Of a stretch of DNA of 64,000 bases, positions 1 through 10,711 are shown piece by piece; position 1 is the first letter of the stretch, and every line of letters starts with the position of its first letter. Both the position numbers and the translations under genes were made by a program. Where the stretch lies: contig OZ026609.1 of NCBI GenBank assembly GCA_964020085.1, positions 946,201 through 1,010,200 on the forward strand, read 5' to 3'. Under the pieces are notes generated by a model, which had not been told where the DNA came from, did not search any database, and saw nothing but the letters and a program-made list of their open reading frames with translations. Origin of the DNA: Micromussa lordhowensis. Its lineage: Eukaryota > Cnidaria > Anthozoa > Scleractinia > Lobophylliidae.

Positions 1-479
1 TCGAAACATTCCTGTAGGAGTGATAACGTTGAGTTGTTTTTCTGAATACTTTAACGTTTCAAGCTTTAACCAAAAGTTAATATATCTAAACAGTGAAGGG
101 CTTTGGTTGCTGGACACTGACTTCTCTGAGGAAACATTTAACTTGGATTTTTACTAACCTGGTAGCAAACTTATCAACGCCACTGACTCAATTTCGTCAC
201 CGTTTGTTGCAGTATTGAAAAAAGCCGGATATTCTGCAAAGATATCATTGGAATGCAATATTGCCTTTTAAATGCCAATATATATCTAAAACCACTGGCT
301 TAAACGTGTAAATATTCCATTACTTAATATATTGTTTACCTTTCAGTCAGCAGTTTTTTGCTTTCAAGCGATTAGCATCTAATTTGTCATTCTAACACAA
401 TGTGAAAAAGACAAGCAAGGAGAATAGAAAAACAATCAATAAGGGAATATATTGTCCTGATGAGCCGTTATATTAACAT
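1..479. other. flank, nothing recognised
   Basis: AT-rich sequence with no open frame, RNA gene or repeat structure that I could support on either strand. Confidence 0.4.
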
Positions 480-690
480 TAGAAGAAATCATGGTATGGC
501 AATATAAGTTAACATCACCAAGGGAAACGGCATATGCCTTGAGAAGAAAAGACATTCTGACATTGCTAAAGGCCAACAGCACCAGGTTCCGTCTCGAGTT
601 AAGTCTTCTCAGGCGCCCAAACTTTGGAATGGCTTACCTAATGTCGTTAAAACGTCATCGGATTAAAACTTTTAGAAGCCTTTAAACAAA
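480..690 (+). pseudogene. 3' fragment of a non-LTR retrotransposon ORF2
   Basis: One frame around 605-655 reads SSQAPKLWNGLPNVVKTSSD, which matches the 'LWNxLP' block that ends many CR1/L2/jockey-type ORF2 proteins. The following 'F+SL' segment (RIKTFRSL) lies in a different frame, so the fragment is frameshifted. No reverse transcriptase domain is left. The A/T-rich stretch to about 830 could be its 3'UTR. It is unrelated to the receptor genes downstream. Confidence 0.5.
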
Positions 691-1096
691 AGAGTCAATA
701 ATTTAGTCAGCGTAGTATTATGTCAGTTGCTTTCTTATCCTGTAAATAGTTCTTATTCTGTAATAGCTTTATTTTTAACTGTAAATAGGTATATATATTT
801 TCTTTTATCTAGTTATTTATTTATTTTTTGCGGCATTCGCTATCTGTAAAGTAGCTGGTGCAGTGTTTTGTTTAGTTTAAACTAAACCATATAGCTAAGC
901 GTATGTTGCACGTTAAATAAAATGTTGCGCAATAATTATTTCGAGCGTAAACTTGTGTCTAAATGGGGTAATTTTAAATAATTGCTGATAAACTTGACCG
1001 CCGCCGCCACCACCATATCAAGAAAGCCTTTAAAATAAAATAACTGAGCCACTACGCGAGCTCTCATTGGTCGATAGGTGTGTTTAGATGACAGTA
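691..1096. other. AT-rich flank
   Basis: No gene seen. The first part may be the untranslated tail of the retroelement fragment just upstream. The rest is low-complexity AT-rich DNA. Confidence 0.3.
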
Positions 1097-1583
1097 CATT
1101 ACTTGCAAAAAAATTCGGACGTTTTATTTCGGACGTTTAATTTTCGGACACTTTTTCCCTCATTTCGGACAATTTTTGGGCAAACATTTCGGACACTGCG
1201 CTGAAACATGCCTAAAGTGAATTTACGACGAAAAAACATAAATTAGACTGAAATATCTCTGAAAATGATAGTTTTACTGTACTTTCAAGGTTTTACAGCC
1301 GTATACACCAACGAGAAAATAACGCAAACTCAATCTATGTTTTTGTCTTTCATAAAAGAAACAAACATTTTCCTTTCCAGTGATAAACAAAGTCACCTAT
1401 TCCGAATTCTAGCCATATCATGTATATTGGCTTTGAATATGTGATGCCGTCGCCCAGAAAGTACTTTTAAAGTTTCATACTATACTGTAAAAATTTCGGA
1501 CGCTTAAAAATTTCGGACGGTTTTATTTTCGGACACTATTTTTGTCCGAAATTAAAATCGTCCGAATTTTTTTGCAAGTAATG
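1097..1583. mobile_element. non-autonomous TIR DNA transposon with TA target duplication
   Basis: Terminal inverted repeats of about 45 bp begin CATTACTTGCAAAAAAATTC and end with the reverse complement. The motif TTCGGACG recurs inside both ends. The element is flanked by TA on each side, the target of Tc1/mariner-type transposases. No transposase frame is present, so it is a MITE-type derivative of about 490 bp. Confidence 0.7.
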
Positions 1584-1650
1584 TATGTAAACACGGTTGT
1601 GACGTTTTAGATTCGCAGGTATTTTTGAGAATTATTTTATAAAAGCAATA

Positions 1651-1821
1651 GAGCACTTTTTCCGTGTTTATATAGGCTCATCTAAACACTCGGAGGGTTG
1701 GGAGAATTCTCGAAAGTTATGCAAACCCTCGACTACGTCTTGGGTTTGCATAACTGTCTCGAATTCTCCCAACCCTCCTAGTGTCTAGATGAGGCTTCGT
1801 AGACGCGGAAAAAGTGAACTC
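1651..1821. repeat. long-arm foldback (hairpin) element
   Basis: Two arms of about 80 bp, separated by almost no loop, are near-perfect reverse complements. The left arm includes GAGGGTTGGGAGAATTC and the right arm GAATTCTCCCAACCCTCC. The outer parts (GCACTTTTTCCG / CGGAAAAAGTG) also pair. It is non-coding. Confidence 0.7.
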
Positions 1822-2104
1822 TTGCTTAAATGTAATCTTATATTTTGTTGAAACTTGTTATATTTGTTTGGTTGGATGGCATTTCTCACTCAATATTATG
1901 ATAGTTTGAAAAATATCCTGTATGTATCTGTCGCTTGTGCGGAGAGTTGTGTTTGTAGATGACTGTTGCAAATGACGGATCTTGTGTGACTACATATTGC
2001 AAACAGCTATACGATACATTTTTGATATAAAGGATAACAGAAGAAGAAGAAGAGGAAGAAGAAGAGATATTTCATATCCAAAAGCGACCATGTATTATTA
2101 TGTA

Positions 2105-2135
<31 letters not shown>

Positions 2136-2286
2136 ATCGAGAATTTTCATTGGCTTAGCCATCATGGTATATGAGCCATTATACCATGATCTACAAAGAT
2201 GGCGAGCGTATGCGTGATTTTTTGGGCCTTTTTGTTTTCATTGTAGTCTAGTTTTCTATATTTTGGGGGCGTTTTTAATAAAACAC

Positions 2287-2287
<1 letters not shown>

Positions 2288-2320
<33 letters not shown>

Positions 2321-2321
2321 T

Positions 2322-2392
<71 letters not shown>
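2288..2392. repeat. foldback element
   Basis: The arms TTATTCCACTCGCGCTTGTT and GCGCGCTCATGGAATAA pair across a GC-rich centre (TCGGCGCTACGCGCC). The inner arms GGATATGAGATGAT and ATCATCTCATATCC also pair. It is non-coding and MITE-like. Confidence 0.65.
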
Positions 2393-2395
<3 letters not shown>

Positions 2396-2416
2396 TTAAT
2401 TAGTACATACTAAAAC

Positions 2417-3562
2417 AGTGGATAGCGTTGATGGCGCGCGCTGATTGGCTCGTCAAACTCCGAATATCCTGTGCTATTTACCTCCGAGCAACTCGAGAGA
2501 AAATTGCGTCCGGTTTGCATCCGTGAAAAGTGAAGAAATCATCCAAATTAATTTGTTTTTGGTGTTTATTATCTCACTGTTTTAGTATAAACTAAAACAA
2601 CTATTCACCTCAGTGTCGGTGGCTAGCGGTGAATAGTTGTTAACTATATAAACAAACTTATAACGCCTTTTTTCCAAAGATTCTCTAAAAATTGTCCGAG
2701 GGCCACACGAACGTTTCCGAACAGTGTCCGAAAGATAACCGAAGATGACCGAATAATTCCCGAAGATAACTGAAGACTGCCGAAGACATTTGAGGAAGAT
2801 CAGAAGATATTTCGATCATACATCAACAAAGTTAAGTACATGATATCAGTGAAGTCATCGATTTCTTCACTAGTGGAAATATGGAAAATACGGCTCTCGA
2901 GTCCCGGATGTGATTTGCTATAAATTTTTCGAGTGTTGTGTTTTTTAGTAAAACACTTGAGCCTATATGATAATTAACAACTATTCACCTCAGTGTCGGT
3001 GGCTAGCGGTGGATATTTACCGAGCCGCGAACCGGCGAGGTAAATATCCACCGCTAGCCACCGACACTGAGGTGAATAGTTGTTTTAGTTTATACTAAAA
3101 CAGTGAGATAATAAACACCAAAAACAAATTCATTTGGATGATTTCTTCACTTTTCACGGATGCAAACCGGACGCTATTTTCTCTCGAGTTGCTCGGAGGT
3201 AAATAGTTAACAATTATCCTGCGAAATCGCGCGGAATATCGTCTGATACTTAGCCGACGAGGCCGTAGGCCGAGTCGGCTAAAATCATACGATATTCCGC
3301 GAGATTGAGCAGGATAATTGTTTTATTATTCAACAAGTTGATAACAAAACAGCCTAAATCCTTGTAATCCTCTCTGTCGACATTTTCTCACTTCACTTTT
3401 TCTTCCCACGTACGAAGCTACGTATACCGCCGGATATCTGTTACCTACGGATGACAGATATCGAGAGCATCATGACCATATTTGGATAGTGTTACAATTT
3501 GTTGAATAATAACACAGGATATCCGGAGTTTGACGAGCCAATCAGCGCGCGCCATCAACGGA
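2417..3562. mobile_element. composite of nested inverted-repeat elements
   Basis: Three shells of inverted repeats are visible. The outer arms 2430-2474 and 3513-3560 share GGCGCGCGCTGATTGGCTCG in inverted orientation. The middle arms 2475-2632 and 3048-3206 are about 158-bp near-identical reverse complements. Inner palindromes lie at 2975-3085 (around CCACCGACACTGAGG) and 3208-3322 (around CCTGCGAAATCGCGCGG). No transposase frame is seen. The layout suggests MITEs inserted into MITEs. Confidence 0.7.
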
Positions 3563-3768
3563 ATGATTATCATATTTTTGTCTTCAGATCTTTACGCAGT
3601 AAAAATTACAGTATCTTTCACACGTGAAGATATTGATAATATTTCGTTTGCTGACGATTTTGTAATACATTCATGTTAACAGTGCCAAAAGTTGTCGACC
3701 AGTTATGGCCGGCCTTTCTCAGAAGTCCTCGGCAAGTTTCGGAAATCATCCTAAAACTTCGGGAATAT

Positions 3769-3819
3769 AATAATAATAATAACAATAACAATAACAATAA
3801 CAATAACAATAACAATAAC

Positions 3820-3852
<33 letters not shown>

Positions 3853-3853
3853 T
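3769..3853. repeat. (AAT)n/(AACAAT)n microsatellite
   Basis: Perfect AAT and AACAAT runs of about 85 bp. On the minus strand this follows GATAAATAAT at the 3' end of the adjoining retroelement, so it is probably that element's simple-repeat tail. Confidence 0.8.
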
Positions 3854-5850
3854 ATTTATCCTGGTTAAAAGAAAACCGGTCAGTCAATCAACAAAGGTTG
3901 ATAGACTGGTATAAATCGGTGACCAGCACATAAGAATACATAAAATATCAATATATTACACGAAATTAGCAGAATGAATTAAGTATTGCTCTTACAAATA
4001 TGATTGGCCTTATCCATCATCATCAAGTAAGTAAATGTTCTGACCTTAAACTGTGCGAGAGATCTTAGCTCGCGCATCTCTCTAGGCAGTTTGTTCCAGG
4101 CACTCGCAGCCGAGAACTTAAATGAAGTCTGACCGCATTTGGTCTTAACTAGTGGTAGATCTAATAATGTCGGGTCTCTGAGAGATCGACGATGTCTCTG
4201 TGAACGTTTTACTAAGTAGCCTGTCAATTGCTTAGGGCAGTTAATATTGTTTTAAACAATCTTGTATACTATACTATAAAGTGATAATAAAAACAGTTTG
4301 GCGCGCATCTTTTGAGTACACGTCATCCGGTCAGCATGTAATATTATTCGCATTGCCCGATTTTGTTGGCGTTCTAAGCATTGGGCGTTTTCCTTGCTGC
4401 ATTCACCCCATATGACGCATCCATAATCTAGCAAAGGTAGCACAGTCTGTTTGTAGATTCTGAGCAAAATATCGCGACTAAGAAAAGACGAAATTCTGTT
4501 TAGCAGATTCAATTTGGGGTATACTCTGGATTGTATATAGTTTACATGTTTGTTCCATGTCAGACAGTGGTCGATGTAAATTCCTAAGTACTTAAAGTAA
4601 TCCGATTGTTTCATTGATTTTCCGTCGAGAACAATCTGCAACGGTCGCGTATTTTTAACAGCATGCTTGGATCCAATCAACATTGCCTCACATTTCTTGT
4701 GATTACTGATTAACCCGTTCTGATTCCACCAGGAGACAGTACTAGCTAGATCTTTGTTGACACGATCTCCCGCAACACTTATATCTTTCGCGCTGGCATG
4801 GATTTCCGTGTCGTCGGCGTAAAGTACCAGTTCGCTCTCCGTGCAGGTGTCGGTGATGCCGTTTATGTGAATGTTGAATAGAGTAGGTCCGAGGACTGAA
4901 CCCTGCGGGACTCCGTGCGTGATTAAACGACGCTCGGAATCAACACTTGCACACGACACGAATTGGCTTCTCTGCTGTAAATAGCTCTAAAACCATTCGA
5001 GCTCGTTTTCCCTTACTCCGCGTTTTGACAGTTTGTTGATCAAGGTAGCGTGTTCAATAACGTCAGCTTTTCTTAGGTCCAAGAATGTACAGACAACTTT
5101 TTCGCCCTTGTCGATGGCGAGTTTCCAGGAGTCGACTGCAATAATAAGTGCAACTGTGGTGGACGAGTACCTGGTATACGCAAATTGATGATCACTTATG
5201 AGGCCATTGTCAGTTGCAAATCGCTGGAGATCATTGTTAGCAAACGATTCGTACACTTTTGAAATACAGGGAAGTACTGAGATTGGTCTATAGTTATCAC
5301 GCTCGGTCTGGGACCCACCTTTAAATAAGGGAGTCACTCTAGCCGTTTTCCAAATGGACGGAAAGCGGCCGCATTGGAAGGATGCGTTGAATAAATTAGC
5401 TACAACGTTACTGATGTATGGTGCAGCAGTCCTAATGACTTTAGCTGGAATAGAGTCTGCACCTGTGGCCTTCGAAATATCCATAGTTCGCAGGACCTTG
5501 AAAACGTCGTTTTCACTCACGGCACGAAATTTAAATAAGTGGTTGGAAATAGGTAAAGGACCATCTGGTTGTATGTCAACTGGACGGCCATGGGATTGCT
5601 GACTGGCTAACAGCGAAGAAGCTATTGTTGTAAAGTACTCGTTTAGAGAATTTACAATGTCATGTTTGTTGATTAGCTCTTTATCATCGACTACTATCTT
5701 GTCGATCTCAGTGCGGTTATTCTTGGAGGGCAGGGCTTGACGTAGAGTATCCCAGAAGGCTTTGGGCTTGCCTCGGTTTTCTTCAAGCTTGTTTCTGAAA
5801 TAATTTTTCCTAGCCTTTCGGAGAAACTTCCAGTCGATAATCTTCAGAAT
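3854..5850 (-). pseudogene. decayed non-LTR retrotransposon reverse transcriptase (CR1/L2/jockey-like)
   Basis: Reading leftwards from about 5850, one frame runs for most of the element. It contains a pre-RT segment, a fingers motif (TPLFKGG, NYRPISVLP), VPQGSVLGP, the catalytic block LYADDTEIH, and a C-terminal region with SAWNKLPREMR. In-frame stops interrupt it near 4989 (after the residues ELEWF) and near 4250. The 5' end, including any endonuclease and ORF1, is missing. It ends in a GATAAATAAT-type simple-repeat tail at 3769-3853. This is the 5'-truncated, inactive form typical of target-primed insertion. Clade assignment is tentative. Confidence 0.8.
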
Positions 5851-6106
5851 GCCACAAGACCAGCATACACTCTATACTTGTTAAGAGCTGCTGGGATTTT
5901 CAAAATGTGTAGTAGCTACTTTGTTCGAAGGGAATGCTTGAAATATGAAAAGTTAGCAAACATTTGCCAAGCAACTTGAAGAAAGCCCCAGAACCAACCG
6001 TTTATTGTTTGCCTATGTTGTTTATCATTGTGCATGCAGAGTTTTGCTAAGGTAAATTCGCTGCATGCAGTTACAATTCATGATCATTATATTATTTTTC
6101 ATGTTT
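5851..6106. other. spacer before duplication unit
   Basis: No gene seen. The left boundary of sequence shared with the region upstream of gene B falls at about 6107. Confidence 0.3.
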
Positions 6107-6988
6107 AGTCCCTGTTGATACCCATTAGTTAACTTAAAGGAACGTTCTGGAAACACTGCCAGCTCCGCAAACAAGATTTCCTAACACCGTGTGTCATTCA
6201 CTGTTAAAGAAAAATATGGAGATAATGCATATTCCAGCTCCCAGTTTTTTGAAAAGCGAATTTAACAACCTGCCAAATATCGCTTAACATCCAAACGTGG
6301 TCTGTTATTAGCCTATTGGGGATGCTGTAAATGATGTCCGATCAGTTAATAACATGAGTCACAGTGTGAGCTTTGACTCATAAGATAATTGAAACGTAAA
6401 GTTTACGTTCTGTTACAAATCCCATAGAGATTGAAGACGCCAAATAGCTCATTGTTGTGGCATTTCTAGGGTAAAGAAACTAGTTCAGTGGATGCTAGTT
6501 GATAGCAGGTTGCTGTTCAACATTTGTTGAATTGTACTAAACCTATACTTAAAGATGGCCCTGAAAGAGAAATGTCACTGATACTACCTAGCGAGAAAAG
6601 GTTGTGAACCCAATCTCTAAACAATCCATTATTAAGACGAACGAATGCCGTGTTTTATAATAACTTCGTTAATTACGTAAGTGGCAAAGCAGGGAATCGA
6701 ACTCATAAACTAATGAACCTTTAGACCTATTTAGTTGGCATTCACCGACCAAGTTATAGACGTCTATTTCAATCTGCAGTTCATGAATTGCTGTCTGTAA
6801 GAACCTAAATTAAATTCACTTGTAACATAGGCAACTACATTTTATTAATTCTAACCAAACTAGATTTCATCTTCAGTTTGAAAATAAACACAACGGGAGA
6901 CTCTGTGGGGGGAATTACTAGCGTCTTCACCTAGCGTCTTCAACTAGCGTAAAACGTCCAAGGTGCTGCAATTGGCATGGCATGCAAC
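6107..6988 (+). promoter_or_regulatory. duplicated 5' flank and probable promoter/5'UTR of gene A
   Basis: This stretch aligns with 26353-27381 upstream of gene B. Shared blocks include GTCCCTGTTGATACC, AAAGGAACGTTCTGGAAACA, a 200-bp block starting CCTATTGGGGATG, and AAAATAAACACAACGGGA about 100 bp before the ATG. Conservation in both copies marks the likely promoter and 5'UTR. No convincing TATA box is present, and the transcription start cannot be fixed from sequence. Confidence 0.5.
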
Positions 6989-7132
6989 ATGAACGCCAGG
7001 CAGGTAATGTTTTGAAATTCACGTGAATTTTCTTTTACTTTTTCGGAAACTAAGCCTATATTCTTTCTCCGTTGCAGTTAAAACTATTTGCAGCTTTTTT
7101 TTGTTTTGCCTACAAGTTTGCAAGCGTCAAAG
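6989..7132 (+). CDS. gene A exons 1-2: signal peptide
   Basis: Exon 1 (6989-7003) gives MNARQ and exon 2 (7078-7132) gives [18 protein letters not shown]. Together they form a short basic start and a hydrophobic core, as in a secretory signal peptide. Exon 2 ends in phase 1, the phase used by every later ectodomain module. Confidence 0.75.
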
Positions 7133-10100
7133 GTAACTACATTTGATTCCTTTTCAAAATATTGTTTGCTGTGAAAGCTATTCAAAACCCCAGTAATCAA
7201 GTAGGTAAAGAGGTTTCGCGATTCAGTAAGACGTTAGTTAAAAATCTAGAAGAAATGACGATATAGCGAGACCTTTTGTTGGGTTCACTGACTTATTAGG
7301 GTCTGGATCACTATAGATCATCTAGTGAAGACATTGTTTTTTCCACGGTTTCTCTTGCTTCAAAGCTCTAGTTACACCTTGCATTGGGTGAAATGAAACA
7401 AATCAGGTTGTACGATTTTAAATCTTCGAATGCACGTATTATTATGTCAAATAGTTAACTTCATGAAGGAAAAAGAAAGAGGTAGATTAGAGAAAGAAAG
7501 AATTAAAGAAACAACCGCAAATAATAGCTAATAAAAGATGATGGAACCTGGAGAAAACAGGTCAAAAGACTGTAAAAATGGAAGAATTTGTTTGATACAC
7601 AATCCGGCATTCCGAATCAATTTCGAAAACATATCATAACATAGCGTTACTTTTTACTATCTGATGTTAATACAAATGTGATCAATTCTTACGTTTTGAG
7701 ACTTTTTTGTTTACAAACCTCAGAAGAAAAAAGGAAGAAATAAAATCGTAAAATTATTTAGCCACGCTAATTAAGATCACTGAGATATCCAAACACCATC
7801 ACGACCATAATTTTATTTGTTTTAACTTGGTGAATCATAAATTAGTTTGAGATTTTTTTCTCACCATGATGAGGCCGTCTTGTTTCTACAACATTCCATT
7901 TCTCCATGGAATATGCTATGGTACGGTCATTCTCTGTATTTACCGGTTCACCATGTTTACATTGCCCCATGCTGCTTACTAGTCATAAGTGCGATTCATC
8001 GTGCTAGTTGTCATGACTCTTCCAGTTCTGGCATTCTTAACTGCATTTCTAAGGCGTTAACTTCGTTAAGTTCACGAATTTCATTTGTTTGCTGGTAAGG
8101 GTAACTTAATTGAGACCAGACACTGGACAGATCAAATCGTTGGTCGGTGTTAGATTAAATCATTTACTTCTTAGAGCGCTGTCATTAGAATTAATCGAAT
8201 TGCAGAAGAGCGAACACCAGTATTAACCGAGTCCCGCGGGCTATTTTAGCGAAGCTCCTGCGCGCGTGCGGAGCCCCATACCTTAGAAAATTTGGTAACC
8301 CATCGATCTCAAAAAAGGTTGGTTGTCACGTGACTCGCCGTACGTAGGTACGTGCGTCCGTACGCCGAGCACAATATTTTGAAAACGAGAGGCTTTATTA
8401 TCCAACTCTGCTTCGTAGACTACAAATAACGCGCGAAGCGAGTACAAATATCACACGATATTTGTACTCGTCTTATTCCTACCGACCGCGTAAAGGTTAA
8501 AAAACTTGGCAAGTTAGAATTTTGGGAAAAGAAATCGTTGGATAATAAACCTCTTATTAGAAGTTTTGATGTGTAGTATCGCTGAGAATTTTTACTCGTC
8601 GTTTGTATTTTCGCTGGCCCCGGCCTACGAGCTCGTCAAAATACGGCAAAACTCGTAAAAATACCCAGTGATATTACACACCAAAACGTCTAATAAGATA
8701 TATATACCTAGCCAGGTAGCACCATTACCATAGGTACATGTTTGATATTGGACATCCATGTTATGGTTACTTGACAGCTGTCAAAACAAGTATTATGTGA
8801 CCATATCGCGGGCTCAGGTTATGAGCTCACGTGTTTTTTGAAATTGACCGCTGACACAATACTGGTTTTTCCACACGATCACGGGCTCAAATTAGGTTAT
8901 TACGCTGGGGGAGGAAGGAGGGAGTGCATACAAAAGCACATTAACCCCTGGCGCGTTCTTCATTTTTCTTCCGACAGATTTCTTTCACAATCGTATTTTT
9001 GAAAAGTCCCTGATATTGCGTACGTAATTTCTACAATCATGGCTACGCTTACTGGGTAACAGGACAGGACGAAATTAGCGAAAGTACACGCTGAACAATT
9101 ACATGCTCACAATTGATCATTTCTTAATTTCTGATCCAAGAAAAAATCTTATTCTCTTTTTCCTTTATGGTTAAATATTGCAACCAGGAGCTCCGCTTTT
9201 AGGCCTGGCTAAATCTATATATTATGTCTAAATCGTTCCACATTTACAGGCAATCCTTGCGAAATTGACGATTACAAAGATCTGAACGAAGGTGATCGCT
9301 CTGAGACTTACGAAGACGCAACAGACAAATGCGACGCCGACGACCTTAAGGACGAATGGCATTATTGGTACCAAGTGTCCGGAAACGCGGGGAATGCTCT
9401 CGCTTCCAAGAACAAACCTCCCAAAGGCAGCTGTGGCACAATGGTGCGTCTGTACCTTAAGGATGACCATCCATTATTCGGTGACGGCGAGGTGACTCGA
9501 AGAGTATGCGCAGCTGAAGGAAATGCCGCCTGTACTTACGATATGAATATACAGGTTATAAACTGCGGTGCCTTTTACTTATACAAGCTCCATAACTTCA
9601 GGGAATGTTCGAACAATCCATGGCGTTATTGTACTAATGGTGAAGGTAAGTAAGAGAGTGGTAAAGGTAAGAGCCAAGTGTCCTATCAGGCCTACGCTTA
9701 TCTCCGGTTTCTGTATACGTAGCACGAAGCGACCAGGAGTATTTCTACTCCCCCCTAGATGGGATGCTAGTCCATCGCAGGGTTACCCCCAGCATTCAAA
9801 TCGCCGGCACCCATTTATACTCCTGGGTGGAGTAGAGACTACTGCGAGAGTAAAGTGTCTTGCCCAAGAACACCGACACAATATCCCCGTCCAGGGCTCG
9901 AACCAGGACCGCTCGACCTGAAGGCGAGTACAGTAACCATGAGGCAGAGGCAACCGCGCCTCCACAAGAGATCACTTAACCTACTTTATGAAGGTTTAAG
10001 CCAACTTTAATTTTTCGTAAATCTCTTTTTTCATGCTGTGGTTAGTTACAGAGATCAGTTACGTTTTCGTTCTTAATATATTTTGGTTGAACGTCGTTAA

Positions 10101-10674
10101 GATTTATGGGCTTTCGCATGAACATTTTCCAGTCAATAGATTTTTTCGTAAATTTTTACTGCAGTCAGACAATTAGTTTCTTGTGTCAGAAATGCATTGG
10201 GGGTCACCGACTTCTTTTCAGAGATAAAGGGTATGGAAAACTACCTAATTTAGCACGATCTACAGGGGTTTATAGTTAAAGATATCGAAGGAGTCGACGG
10301 AGGCAAACGATCTTAGTCATACTTTGTTAAAGTGGATCTGCTGCGTAAATAATTCCTATTGTTACCATCCTTTTTGTGGACTTAACCCTAGAAGAGGCAT
10401 TTAAAACTGCCGCACAGCTCAACGAAAAGCTCAAAAAGCGGAATTCGCTGGGGCATCCTTCAAAAAAATTCAAAATTCTGATCAATAAACGTAGAAAATT
10501 GGTAGCGAAAATGATTCATCAAAAGGAAAATACGGCTCACCGAACATCCAAGATCGTTAAGTCCGGGCAAAGCTATAGCACTGGCCCCAGTTCTTCAAAG
10601 GCTGGATAACGCTATCCACAGGATAAATCACTATCCAGTGGATAAGTGTTAACAAAACAAACCACGCTATCCAC

Positions 10675-10711
<37 letters not shown>

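Noticed and set aside
3618..3933. Poly-Leu and poly-Asn frames
   Set aside because: Translation of the (AAT)n/(AACAAT)n microsatellite on the two strands.
6977..6988. Upstream in-frame ATG of gene A
   Set aside because: Gene B has no in-frame equivalent; its aligned ATG is 27382, matching 6989 in A. The upstream ATG cannot be excluded experimentally.
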